From Meiothermus rufus DSM 22234 (GTDB taxonomy: Bacteria; Deinococcota; Deinococci; Deinococcales; Thermaceae), in assembly GCF_000423425.1 (NCBI RefSeq), contig NZ_AUHY01000010.1, forward strand, positions 1 to 64,000: a stretch of 64,000 bases of DNA, in the 5' to 3' direction. A program made the translations under genes and the position numbers. Below the pieces are notes generated by a model. It made no database searches and had not been told where the DNA came from. It saw nothing but the letters and a program-made list of their open reading frames with translations. Positions 35,986-44,249 of the stretch are shown piece after piece (position 1 is the first letter of the stretch; each line of letters begins with the position of its first letter).

Positions 35986-37035
35986 ATGGAACCATCCAAA
36001 CCCTCCCTCGAGCCCCAGACGGTGATGGAAGCCGCAGCCAAACTGCGTACCCTCTTGCTAGAAGTGAAGAAGGTCATCGTCGGGCAAGATCTGATGCTCG
36101 AGCGCATCCTGGTGGCCCTGCTGGCCCGGGGCCACATCCTGCTGGAAGGGGTGCCGGGCCTGGCCAAGACCCTGGCTATCCGCACCACGGCCCAGGCCAT
36201 CGGGGCTAGCTTCAAGCGCATCCAGTTCACCCCCGACCTGGTACCCGCCGATCTGGTGGGCACCCGTATCTATAACCCCAAGGAGGCCCGCTTCGAGGTG
36301 GAGCTGGGGCCTATCTTTGCTAACCTGATTCTGGCCGACGAAATCAACCGTGCCCCGGCCAAGATTCAGTCGGCGTTGCTCGAGGCCATGCAGGAGCGTC
36401 AGGTTACCATCGGCCACGAGACCTTTCGCTTGCCCGATCCCTTCCTGGTACTAGCCACCCAGAACCCCATTGAGTCGGAAGGGACCTATTTTCTGCCTGA
36501 GGCCCAGGTAGACCGCTTCATGTTCAAGGTTTGGCTGGACTACCCTGCTTTCTACGAAGAGATGACCGTGGTGGAGCGGGTTTCTTCCCAGTTTGAGCCG
36601 GTTAAAGAGGTACTCAGCGCCGACGAGCTGCGGGCCTTGCAGGCCATGGCCGACCAGGTGCACGTGCACCAGGCGGTTACCGAGTACGCCGTTCGGCTGG
36701 TTCGGGCCACCCGCGACCCTGGCGAGGTGGGGCTGGGCCCGCTCAAGAAGTACATCAGCTACGGGGCCAGCCCTCGGGGCAGCGTGAACCTGATTGTAGG
36801 GGCCAAGGCTTTGGCTATCGTGCGGGGCCGGGAGTATGTGTTGCCTGAGGATGTGCGCGACCTGGCGCCCGAGGTTTTGCGCCACCGGCTGATTCTCTCC
36901 TACGAGGCCTTGGCCGACGAGGTGCGGCTAGAAGAGCTCTTGCAAAAGCTCATCGCGGCCACTCCTTTGCCCAAGGTACACATCGGCGACCCCTACCGCG
37001 ACACCCGGCAGGCCCTCGAGAACCCTTCGGCTTAG
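35986..37035 (+). CDS. MoxR-family AAA+ ATPase
   Basis: AAA+ chaperone of the MoxR group, thought to help metal insertion into or maturation of VWA-domain partners. It is 349 aa from ATG 35986 (GAAGAGG upstream). Walker A GVPGLAKTLAIRTTA (~54), Walker B LILADEINRAPAKIQSALLEAMQE (~112), sensor 1 ATQNPIESEGTYFLPEAQVDRF (~152) and sensor 2 SPRGSVNLIVGAKALA (~262). It directly precedes a DUF58 gene and two VWA genes, the classical operon order. Confidence 0.95.
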   Translation: MEPSKPSLEPQTVMEAAAKLRTLLLEVKKVIVGQDLMLERILVALLARGHILLEGVPGLAKTLAIRTTAQAIGASFKRIQFTPDLVPADLVGTRIYNPKEARFEVELGPIFANLILADEINRAPAKIQSALLEAMQERQVTIGHETFRLPDPFLVLATQNPIESEGTYFLPEAQVDRFMFKVWLDYPAFYEEMTVVERVSSQFEPVKEVLSADELRALQAMADQVHVHQAVTEYAVRLVRATRDPGEVGLGPLKKYISYGASPRGSVNLIVGAKALAIVRGREYVLPEDVRDLAPEVLRHRLILSYEALADEVRLEELLQKLIAATPLPKVHIGDPYRDTRQALENPSA

Positions 37036-37041
37036 TTGGGG

Positions 37042-38019
37042 ATGGCCATGTTGTTTCGCCGGCCAAGCAAGCCAAAAATCGAGATCAGCCTGCCCGCTTC
37101 ACCTGGGCCAACCCCACCCCGCGAGCTGCCTGCGGCGCTTTTACGTCGGCTCGAGTTTAGGGTGTTGAAGCGGCTGGATGGATTTTTGTTCGGCGACTAC
37201 ACCGGCTTTTTCTATGGACCCAGCTTGGATTTGGCCGAGGTGCGCGAGTACCAGCCGGGCGATGAGGTGCGCCGTATTGACTGGAATGTGACCGCCCGCA
37301 CCGGCCAAATTCACATCCGGCAGTACCGCGAGGAAAAGGAAGTTACGGTCTGGCTGGTGGTGGACCTCTCGGCCTCCATGCGCTTCGGTACCCGTCGGGT
37401 GCTTAAGCAGGAAGAGGCCCTGGAGTTTGTCGCCACAGCAGCGGCCATTGTGGCTCGCCACGGTGACAAGGTGGGGGCCCTTGGTTTTTCCGAAGGTGGT
37501 TTGCGGGTGGTGCCGCCTAGGGCGGGCCGGCCACAGGTCTTGCGTATTTTGCACGAGCTGTATGGCCTGTTGAACCAGCCCCCGATGGGCCCGGGGTGGG
37601 GCTCGCTCGAGCAAGCCCTGGAGCATGCGGCCCGAACCCTGAGGCGGCGGGCCTTGCTCTTTGTGGTCTCTGATTTTCTCAGCCCAAGGCCGGATGAACC
37701 CCCCGCCTGGTCAGGCCCTTTGCGCCGGCTGGCCTTCCGCCACGATGTGGTGGCGGTGCGCATCTTCGACCCAGCGGAAAAGGAGTTGCCCCAAGCCGGC
37801 GAACTCCGCCTGCGTGACCCCGAGAGTGGGGAGGAGGTCTGGCTGGATACCAGCGATCCCCGGGTGCGCCAGGCCCACGCCCGGCTGGTACAGGCCCGCG
37901 AGGCTCTGCTCGAGCGCACTCTGCGGGCAGCCCAGGTGGATGTGCTGACCCTCTGCACCGCTCAGGAAATCGTCGAGCCGCTGCTCAAGTTCACCCTGCG
38001 CCGAAGGGGGCGAAGATGA
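37042..38019 (+). CDS. DUF58 domain protein (VWA-like MoxR partner)
   Basis: Soluble DUF58 protein of about 325 aa. The family signature VREYQPGDEVRRIDWNVTAR (~68-88) is followed by VVDLSASMRFGTRR (~105), a MIDAS-like DxSxS motif, and by ALLFVVSDFLSPRPD (~207). The start is uncertain among TTG 37036, ATG 37042 and ATG 37048, which all follow TTGGGG closely. It partly overlaps the next gene by 4 bp (ATGA). Confidence 0.9.
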   Translation: MAMLFRRPSKPKIEISLPASPGPTPPRELPAALLRRLEFRVLKRLDGFLFGDYTGFFYGPSLDLAEVREYQPGDEVRRIDWNVTARTGQIHIRQYREEKEVTVWLVVDLSASMRFGTRRVLKQEEALEFVATAAAIVARHGDKVGALGFSEGGLRVVPPRAGRPQVLRILHELYGLLNQPPMGPGWGSLEQALEHAARTLRRRALLFVVSDFLSPRPDEPPAWSGPLRRLAFRHDVVAVRIFDPAEKELPQAGELRLRDPESGEEVWLDTSDPRVRQAHARLVQAREALLERTLRAAQVDVLTLCTAQEIVEPLLKFTLRRRGRR

Positions 38020-39062
38020 GCTTTACCTGGCCGGGATTTTTGTGGTTGCTGTGGCTGCTTCCGCTGGTGGTGCTCTTTTTACGCTGGGCTGAGCGCCGGC
38101 GCGAACGCAGTGCGAGGGTTTTTGCCGATGCCCATCTGTTGCCTGCGGTGGTGCGGCGGCCTCCTAAAGCCCATGTGCGTTGGCCACTGGTCTTGCAACT
38201 TATGGCCTTGGGGCTTTTGCTTTTGGCCGCGGCCCGCCCGGTAGCCAGTCCGCCTTTGCCCACCAACAAAGCGGCCATTGTGCTGGCGCTGGATACCTCC
38301 CGCTCCATGCTGGCCCCCGACCTAAACCCCAATCGTTTGGAGGCGGCCAAGGCCACGGCGCGCAAATTCATCGAGCTGGCCCCCCCCTCCACCCAGATCG
38401 GGCTGGTTAGCTTTTCCGACTCAGCCTCGGCTTTGGTACTGCCTACCACTGACCGAAAGAAGCTACTGGAAGCCCTAGAGCGCCTTAAGCCCGCGCAGAA
38501 TACCTCCATCGAAAACGCCATCGTCACTGCGGTGCGGGTGCTACCGGGGCGGCGCGACCTTCGCCCTCCTTCAGAGTTGCAGCCTCCCGACCCCTCACAG
38601 GGGGTGCCCGAGCTACCCCGCTCCCCCGCCCCACTCCCCAAAGACCTGCCCCCGGGCAGCGTGGTGATCCTTTCTGACGGTGCTTCCAACGTAAGCCCCA
38701 ATCCCGCTCTGCCTACCCGCAGCAGCCTGGAGATTGCCGCTCGCTTTGCCAAAGAGCACAACGTGCGGCTTTATACCTTTCCTATGGGGCAGCCAGGTGG
38801 CGCAGTGGCCCAGATTGAGGGGCGTAACTACTACATTCCCTTCGAACCGCGTACTCTCGAGCAGCTGGCGCAAGCCACCGGAGGTAAGTATACCTACCCC
38901 CCTACCGAGGAGGCCCTGCGAACTATTGCAAAAGAGTTGGGTACGGTGATCCGCTGGGAGGCCCGCCCCACTGAGGTCACCTCGCTTTTCTCGGCCTTGG
39001 CTGTGGTGTTGCTGCTGGTGGCGGCTGGGCTGAGCCTGCACTGGCAGCGCCGGGTGCCTTAG
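38016..39062 (+). CDS. VWA-domain membrane protein (BatA-like), first of a tandem pair
   Basis: 348 aa. Two N-terminal membrane helices (~5-22 and ~58-75, the Aerotolerance_N type) and one C-terminal helix (~322-342) enclose a VWA domain with the MIDAS motif ALDTSRSMLA (~91) and further metal residues in VSFSDSASALVLPTTDRKK (~130) and VILSDGAS (~215). A Pro-rich loop (PPDPSQGVPELPRSPAPLP, ~185-203) interrupts the domain. Metal-dependent adhesion by this domain probably serves a MoxR-linked envelope complex. It overlaps the DUF58 gene by ATGA and lies 10 nt before its paralogue. Confidence 0.9.
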   Translation: MSFTWPGFLWLLWLLPLVVLFLRWAERRRERSARVFADAHLLPAVVRRPPKAHVRWPLVLQLMALGLLLLAAARPVASPPLPTNKAAIVLALDTSRSMLAPDLNPNRLEAAKATARKFIELAPPSTQIGLVSFSDSASALVLPTTDRKKLLEALERLKPAQNTSIENAIVTAVRVLPGRRDLRPPSELQPPDPSQGVPELPRSPAPLPKDLPPGSVVILSDGASNVSPNPALPTRSSLEIAARFAKEHNVRLYTFPMGQPGGAVAQIEGRNYYIPFEPRTLEQLAQATGGKYTYPPTEEALRTIAKELGTVIRWEARPTEVTSLFSALAVVLLLVAAGLSLHWQRRVP

Positions 39063-39072
39063 GGGGGTTCGC

Positions 39073-40023
39073 GTGGCGTTTGTGTGGCCCTGGGCGCTCG
39101 CCGCGCTTCTTCTTCTACCCCTCGGCCTCTGGTTCTACCTGCGGGGCCTGCGGGGGAGGGCCGAGGCGGTGGTGGCCTATCCCCAGGTAGCGCCACTGGG
39201 GGCCTTTAGGTCTAGCTGGCGCCAGCACCTGCCGGCTTTGCTGTACCTGTTGGCGGTAGGGCTGGCCTTGCTGACCCTAGCCCGGCCCACCCTGCCGGTG
39301 CCCCAGGCCGACCCCCGGGCCGCGGTGGTGCTGGCGGTGGATGTCAGCCGCTCGATGCTAGCTACCGATGTGAAGCCCAGCCGCTTCGAAGCGGCCCGTG
39401 CGGCCTTGCGCTTATTCATCCGCGAGCTACCCCAGGGCCTGCGGGTGGGCCTGGTGGCTTTTTCCCGCGATGCCCACCTGGTAGTGCCCCTTACCACCGA
39501 CCGCAAGCGCCTGCTGGAGGCCGTGGACTACCTCGAGCTGGGTCTGGGAACGGCCATTGGGGATGCCATCCTAGAAAGTATCGCCGCGCTGCCCCCCTTG
39601 GCCGAGCGGGCCCAGGCCGAAGACCCCAGGCGTTTAGCCACCCTGATTCTCCTAACGGATGGGCGCAGCCTGGCCGGGGTGGACCCCCTCGAGGCCGCCT
39701 ACGAGGCCGCCCAACAACAGATTCGGATACACACCATTGGGGTAGGCCAGGCCCGCGAAGGCCCGGTGCCGGGCCTGCCCGAGCAGTATGCCTTGGCCGC
39801 GCAGTTCGACGAAGAGACCCTCAAGGCCATTGCCCGGGTGGGGGAGGGGCTTTATTTCTTCGTGGATAGTGCGAGCAAGCTCAAAGAAGCCTACCGTAGC
39901 CTGAGCCGACAGCTTACCTGGCAGACCCGGCCCGAGGAGGCCGGAGGGGTGCTGGCTTTGCTGTCGGGGGGGGTATTACTGGCTAGCCTGGCCCTTGCGG
40001 CCATGAGACGAAAGGTGGTGTAA
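39073..40023 (+). CDS. VWA-domain membrane protein (BatA/BatB-like), second of the pair
   Basis: 316 aa from GTG 39073. Same plan as the preceding gene: N-terminal helices (~8-24 and ~57-72), VWA domain with MIDAS VDVSRSMLATD (~90), VAFSRDAHLVVPLTTDRKR (~125) and LLTDGRSLAG (~193), and a C-terminal helix (~292-312). About a third of the residues match the first copy by eye, so the pair looks like an old duplication. Likely forms a hetero-complex with its neighbour under MoxR control. Confidence 0.9.
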   Translation: MAFVWPWALAALLLLPLGLWFYLRGLRGRAEAVVAYPQVAPLGAFRSSWRQHLPALLYLLAVGLALLTLARPTLPVPQADPRAAVVLAVDVSRSMLATDVKPSRFEAARAALRLFIRELPQGLRVGLVAFSRDAHLVVPLTTDRKRLLEAVDYLELGLGTAIGDAILESIAALPPLAERAQAEDPRRLATLILLTDGRSLAGVDPLEAAYEAAQQQIRIHTIGVGQAREGPVPGLPEQYALAAQFDEETLKAIARVGEGLYFFVDSASKLKEAYRSLSRQLTWQTRPEEAGGVLALLSGGVLLASLALAAMRRKVV

Positions 40024-40025
40024 AG

Positions 40026-40604
40026 ATGCAACGTGTGTGGCCTTGGTTGTTGTGTTTCTCCCTGGCTTTGGCGCAGAACCTGCGCCTCGAGCTGGCTCCT
40101 GGCAGCGAGGCCCGCTACCGGGTGCGCGAGCAGCTGGTGGGCGTCAACTTCCCCAGCGATGCGGTGGGTACCACCCGCACCCTGAGCGGGGGAGTGGTGC
40201 TGGGGGCGGATGGGCGGGTGGCCTCGGGGCGTTTTACGGTCAACCTGGCCTCCCTGCAAAGCGACGAGGCCCGCCGAGACAATTTCATCCGCCGCAACAC
40301 CCTGCAAACCGACCGCTTCCCCGAGGCGGTTTTTGTGCCCAAGGAGGTGCGTGGGCTGCGTCTGCCCCTGCGCCCAGGGGACAAGGCCCGGGTGGAGATT
40401 GTGGGCGACCTAACCATCCGCGAGGTGACCCGTAGCGTGACCTGGGTGGGGGAGTACGAGGTTACCCCTGAAGGAGTGCGGCTACAGGCCAACACCCGTT
40501 TTCGCTTTGAGGATTTCCGCCTGACCCAGCCCCGGGTGGCGGTGGTGCTGAGCGTGGAGAACGAGATTCGCCTCGAGGTCGACTTCCTGCTAAAAAGCCC
40601 CTAG
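40026..40604 (+). CDS. YceI-family periplasmic lipid-binding protein
   Basis: 192 aa with a signal peptide (~1-16, cleavage after ALA). The mature part is a single YceI lipocalin-like domain: repeated SGRFTVNLASLQSDEARRDN (~58), FPEAVFVPKEV (~92), VEIVGDLTIREVTRSVTWVG (~120) and FRFEDFRLTQPRV (~158) are the family landmarks. A T. thermophilus member binds a polyisoprenoid. It starts 2 nt after the second VWA gene, so it belongs to that operon, and overlaps the convergent LON-domain gene by 4 bp. Confidence 0.9.
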   Translation: MQRVWPWLLCFSLALAQNLRLELAPGSEARYRVREQLVGVNFPSDAVGTTRTLSGGVVLGADGRVASGRFTVNLASLQSDEARRDNFIRRNTLQTDRFPEAVFVPKEVRGLRLPLRPGDKARVEIVGDLTIREVTRSVTWVGEYEVTPEGVRLQANTRFRFEDFRLTQPRVAVVLSVENEIRLEVDFLLKSP

Positions 40605-41206
40605 GCCTCGGCCCCTCCGGAGAAGGAGCCTTGGCGCATGAAGGCTTGGGCTAGCTCGAGGCGGGCCAAGAGCGAGGGAGCCTCGAGCAGGGCCTGGCGC
40701 ACGCTGGCCGGGGCTTGCAGGTTTACGCAGAGGAAGGTGGCCTGGTAGAGCGGGTCGTCGGGGAGGTTAGCCAAGGCCTCCTCCAGGGCTTGAGGGTCGG
40801 CCTTGCCGGCCATAAAGGCCCGGAAGGCCTCCATCGCGTCCCAGGCCGCCACAATTTCCTCGCTGCGGGCACTGCGCTCGAGGGGATAAGGGATGTCCAA
40901 GGTGCTTTGGTAAAGTTGGTTGCCCCAAACCCCCACGCCCTCCACCCGGCAGCGCTCGCCCCCCCGGCAGACGATGTTGAAGGTGCCATCGGGGTTTTCC
41001 GAGGCGGCCAGCAGCTCGACGTACCCACCCACCTCGCGAATGCCCTTGGGGGTAGCCAGGGTAATCACAAAGCGGCGTTCTTCCTCGCTTTGGGCCAGCA
41101 GGTCGCGCACCATCTGCTTGTAGCGCTCCTCGAAGATGTACAGCGGGATGAGCAGCCCAGGAAAGACCACGGTCTCGGGCAGAGGAAAGAGGGGCAGGCG
41201 CTTCAT
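40601..41206 (-). CDS. LON substrate-binding domain protein
   Basis: 201-aa stand-alone LON N-terminal (PUA-like) domain. It begins RLPLFPLPETVVFPGLLIPLYIFEERY (~3-29, key residues shown), the standard N-terminal domain opening, and continues with FVITLATPKGIREVGG and an all-alpha second half. There is no ATPase or protease domain, so it is not Lon. The biochemical role is unknown. It is the last gene of the aromatic-acid operon, coupled by ATGA to the thioesterase gene. It may simply be a passenger. Confidence 0.85.
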   Translation of the reverse strand: MKRLPLFPLPETVVFPGLLIPLYIFEERYKQMVRDLLAQSEEERRFVITLATPKGIREVGGYVELLAASENPDGTFNIVCRGGERCRVEGVGVWGNQLYQSTLDIPYPLERSARSEEIVAAWDAMEAFRAFMAGKADPQALEEALANLPDDPLYQATFLCVNLQAPASVRQALLEAPSLLARLELAQAFMRQGSFSGGAEA

Positions 41207-41640
41207 TCCGGCCTCGCTTCTCGCCAGCGCTCCTCCAATCGCTGGAAAATTTGCCGGAGCTTGGCCCGGGGCAGGATGACCTGCTCGGTGTGGCCCTCAC
41301 CGATCAGGTCACCCAGCTCGTTCCAGGCCGTGCAGCGGGCGTAGACCCGGTGACCTTCGGTGCCGGTGTGCTCGGCCACGATGCGGATGCGCATCCCTGG
41401 AAGGGCCGAGGCTTTGTGATCCACACAAACTTTGGAACCGATGCCTTCCTCGCCCTCTTCCAAAAAGGGCAGGATGATTTTGCGTCCGGCTAGCTCCATG
41501 TGTTTGGCCATCCAGTAGGTGGCGTATACCGGGTGCAGTTTGCCAAGCTGGGGGTCGTCGGGGTGCTCGAAGTCTACGGTCATGGCCTCGGTGACCACCG
41601 TCTCGAAGGTAGCCCGATAGCCGATGGGAATGGGTCTCAT
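41203..41640 (-). CDS. Hotdog-fold thioesterase (fluoroacetyl-CoA thioesterase-like)
   Basis: 145 aa, single hotdog domain. It resembles the FlK-type group: HPVYATYWMAKHMELAGRK (~36-54) forms the central helix and VDHKASALPGMRIRI the dimer strand; Thr, Glu and His in these segments probably form the catalytic set. It probably releases CoA from small acyl-CoA. It is coupled (ATGA) to paaK upstream and to the LON gene downstream, suggesting a housekeeping role against trapped CoA esters in phenylacetate metabolism. Confidence 0.75.
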   Translation of the reverse strand: MRPIPIGYRATFETVVTEAMTVDFEHPDDPQLGKLHPVYATYWMAKHMELAGRKIILPFLEEGEEGIGSKVCVDHKASALPGMRIRIVAEHTGTEGHRVYARCTAWNELGDLIGEGHTEQVILPRAKLRQIFQRLEERWREARPE

Positions 41641-42983
41641 AGCTTACGTAGGTCCGCTACGCGCTTGAGCTTGCCGCCCTCGCTGCGGGGGGCGCTGCCA
41701 GGGTTCAAAAGCGAGACCTGCACCGAGATGCCCACGTTGTCTTTGATTTTGCGGGCCACCTTCTCGCGCAGCTGGGAGAGGCGGTGGTCGGCTTCCACCA
41801 CCGCGTCGGAGAGCACCTGTTGGCCTACTTCGCGGAAGAAAGGCTCAGAGACCTCGAGCTTTAGCTCCACCTCGTCTAAAGTGCCTTCCCGGGTGAGCAC
41901 GATCTGATAGTGCGGTACCACCTCAGGGATTTCCTTGAGCACGGCTTCAATCTGGGTAGGGTAGACGTTCACCCCCCGCACGATCAGCATATCGTCGGTG
42001 CGGCCCCGAATCTGGGCCATGCGGGCGTGGGTACGCCCCGAGGGGCCGGGCTCGCGGGTGATGTAGGTCAGGTCGCCGGTCCAGTAGCGCAGGATGGGCA
42101 TGGCCTTTTTGGTCAGCGTGGTGAGCACCAGCACCCCTACCTCCCCCTCGGGCAAGGGGTCGCCGGTTTCAGGGTCGACCACCTCGGGATAGAAATGATC
42201 CTCCCAGATGTAGGAAAGCCCTTCCCGTTCGCTGACGTCCTCGTTGGCCACGCCCGGCCCGATGATCTCCGAAAGGCCGTAGATATTGGTAGCCTGCACC
42301 CCCAACCCCGCATCTACGTTTTGGCGGATGGCCTCGGTCCAGGGTTCGGCGCCCAGGATGGCGTACTTCAAGCTGATCTCTTCCGGGCTGACGCCCCGCT
42401 TCTTAAACTCCTCGGCCAGGGTCTGGGCATACGAAGGGGTGCAGGAAATCATCTCGGGTTTAAAGTCCTGGATGAGCATGATCTGCCGCTCAGTCATGCC
42501 ACCGGAAACCGGCACCACCACCATACCCAGCTTTTCCGCCCCGCCGTGCAGGCCCAGCCCACCGGTGAACAGGCCGTAGCCATAGGCGTTGTGCAGCATC
42601 ATTCCGGGTTTTCCCCCGGCAGCAGCCAAAGAGCGGGCCACCACCTCCGCGAAGATTTCCAGGTCACCTTTGGTGTAGCCCACCACGGTGGGTTTACCGG
42701 TGGTGCCAGAAGAGGCGTGGATGCGGGCGATTTGTTCGCGTGGTACGGCAAACAAGCCGAAGGGATAGTGATCGCGCAGGTCTTTTTTTTTGGTGAAGGG
42801 CAGCTTGGGAAGATCCTCCACCCCGCGGATGTCGCTGGGCTTGAGACCTTTTTCATCGAAGAGTTGTTTGTAGAAGGGCACCCGCTCGTAGACGTAGGCT
42901 ACCTGTTCGCGCAGGCGCTGGTTTTGTAACTCGGTCAGCTTGGGTCGGGGAAGGGTCTCGAGTTCAGGCTGGAACATGGGCAT
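41637..42983 (-). CDS. paaK: Phenylacetate--CoA ligase
   Basis: Activates phenylacetate with ATP and CoA. It is 448 aa from ATG 42983 (AGAGGTG upstream), a normal length. ANL motifs: P-loop HASSGTTGKPTVVGYT (~93), GAEPWTEAIRQ (~212), NIYGLSEIIGPGV (~240), YWTGDLTYITREPG (~310) and RTDDMLIVRGVNVYPTQIE (~340). This strongly matches PaaK. The ring-epoxidase genes paaABCDE, needed to use phenylacetyl-CoA, are not in this window, so they must lie elsewhere. Confidence 0.95.
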   Translation of the reverse strand: MPMFQPELETLPRPKLTELQNQRLREQVAYVYERVPFYKQLFDEKGLKPSDIRGVEDLPKLPFTKKKDLRDHYPFGLFAVPREQIARIHASSGTTGKPTVVGYTKGDLEIFAEVVARSLAAAGGKPGMMLHNAYGYGLFTGGLGLHGGAEKLGMVVVPVSGGMTERQIMLIQDFKPEMISCTPSYAQTLAEEFKKRGVSPEEISLKYAILGAEPWTEAIRQNVDAGLGVQATNIYGLSEIIGPGVANEDVSEREGLSYIWEDHFYPEVVDPETGDPLPEGEVGVLVLTTLTKKAMPILRYWTGDLTYITREPGPSGRTHARMAQIRGRTDDMLIVRGVNVYPTQIEAVLKEIPEVVPHYQIVLTREGTLDEVELKLEVSEPFFREVGQQVLSDAVVEADHRLSQLREKVARKIKDNVGISVQVSLLNPGSAPRSEGGKLKRVADLRKL

Positions 42984-42995
42984 AGACACACCTCT

Positions 42996-43478
42996 TTATA
43001 GCTTGAGCCGCATGCCTTCATGGCTGGAGATGAAGCCCAGGCGTGGATAGAAGCGATGGGCTGCCGGGCGGGACTTATCGGTGGAGAGCTGCATCAGGGT
43101 GCAGCCTCGCTGCCGGGCTTGTTCAATGATCCACTGCATCACCGCCCGGCCTAGGCCCTGGTTGCGTAGGGTGTGCTCGATGTGCATGGCCTCGAGCTGG
43201 ACACGCCAAGCCCCTTTATGGGATAGCCCTGGAATAAAACTTAGCTGAAAGGTTCCTACGATGCGTCCATTCTGCTCCACTACGGCCAAAAACCGGTTGG
43301 GATCCGCCTCAATGGCTTCAAAGGCCCGGTAGTAACTCTCGGGCAGAGGATCGGTGAAGGTTTCTCGCACCTGCCCTAAGGGGACGTCGGCCAACAGCCG
43401 CACAATCGCCACCACATCGGCTCGGGTGGCACGGCGAATCTGGCCGTAGTCGCCAGGCAGGGGGAAAACCTCACTCAT
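42996..43478 (-). CDS. GNAT-family N-acetyltransferase
   Basis: 160 aa from ATG 43478, which overlaps the SDR stop (ATGA). The acetyl-CoA pyrophosphate-binding motif is in RNQGLGRAVMQWIIEQARQR (~108-127, Q/RxxGxG/A) and the C-terminal HRFYPRLGFISSHEGMRLKL matches motif B. The substrate is unknown. It lies 12 nt upstream of paaK inside the operon. Confidence 0.85.
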   Translation of the reverse strand: MSEVFPLPGDYGQIRRATRADVVAIVRLLADVPLGQVRETFTDPLPESYYRAFEAIEADPNRFLAVVEQNGRIVGTFQLSFIPGLSHKGAWRVQLEAMHIEHTLRNQGLGRAVMQWIIEQARQRGCTLMQLSTDKSRPAAHRFYPRLGFISSHEGMRLKL

Positions 43479-44224
43479 AGGGCGGTCATACCTCCGTCCA
43501 CCGCCAGTACCTGTCCGGTCACGTAGTCTGAGGCGGGGCTGCATAGGTATAAAGCGGCGGCGGCCAGCTCGCCGGTTTGGCCTAGGCGCCCTAGGGGGGT
43601 TCGTGCCTGTACCAGTGCTTCGATGCGGGGGAGCAGTTTTTCGGTCATGCGGGTGGGGAAGAAGCCTGGTGCCAGGGCATTAACCCGGATGCCAAAGGGC
43701 CCCCACTTCACCGCCAGGTCGCGCGTCAGGGCGATCAGGCCCCCTTTAGAGGCCGAGTAGGCGGCAGCGTCCATGATCTCACTGGGGCTACCGGCCAGGC
43801 CGGCTACCGAGGCGACGTTGAGAATTTTGCCGTAGCCCTTGGCCTTCATGCCCCGAGCAGCAATGCGCGAAGCCAGAAAGGCCCCAGTGATGTTGACATC
43901 GAGCACCTGGCGCACCTTTTCTACGGGTACTTCCAGGGCATCCTGGCCCCAGGTGATGCCAGCAGCGTTGACCAGGATATCCACCGGGCCTACTTGGGCA
44001 AAGGCCGCCTCGAGGCTGGCTTCGTCCTGTACGTCTGCCACGATGGTTATGGCCTTCGGGATGAGCTTTAGGGCCTCGGCGAAAAAACTTTCCCGCCGGG
44101 CCAGCAACGCCACCCGGGCCCCGGCCTGATGGAGTCCATAGGCGATTTCCAGCCCCAGCCCCCTCGAGCCCCCGGTCACGAGGGCGGTTTTGCCATGCAG
44201 GTTGAACTGCTCGAGGATGTTCAT
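43475..44224 (-). CDS. Short-chain dehydrogenase/reductase
   Basis: 249-aa classical SDR. NAD(P) motif TGGSRGLGLEIAYGL (~18), NAAGITW (~86), catalytic Ser in VASVAGLAGS and YSASKGG (~157, Tyr and Lys). The C-terminal half resembles gluconate 5-dehydrogenase or FabG-like oxoacyl reductases. An oxidation or reduction of a beta-hydroxy/keto acyl intermediate in this aromatic operon is possible but not visible from sequence. Its ATG comes 25 nt after the thiolase stop. Confidence 0.88.
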   Translation of the reverse strand: MNILEQFNLHGKTALVTGGSRGLGLEIAYGLHQAGARVALLARRESFFAEALKLIPKAITIVADVQDEASLEAAFAQVGPVDILVNAAGITWGQDALEVPVEKVRQVLDVNITGAFLASRIAARGMKAKGYGKILNVASVAGLAGSPSEIMDAAAYSASKGGLIALTRDLAVKWGPFGIRVNALAPGFFPTRMTEKLLPRIEALVQARTPLGRLGQTGELAAAALYLCSPASDYVTGQVLAVDGGMTAL

Positions 44225-44249
44225 GCTTTCACCTGCTTATAGCTTATGA

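Noticed and set aside
41910-42929. A 339-codon open frame antisense to paaK, and a similar one at 49399-50274 antisense to livK
   Set aside because: Typical GC3-driven shadow frames; no motifs, and the real genes on the other strand are clear.
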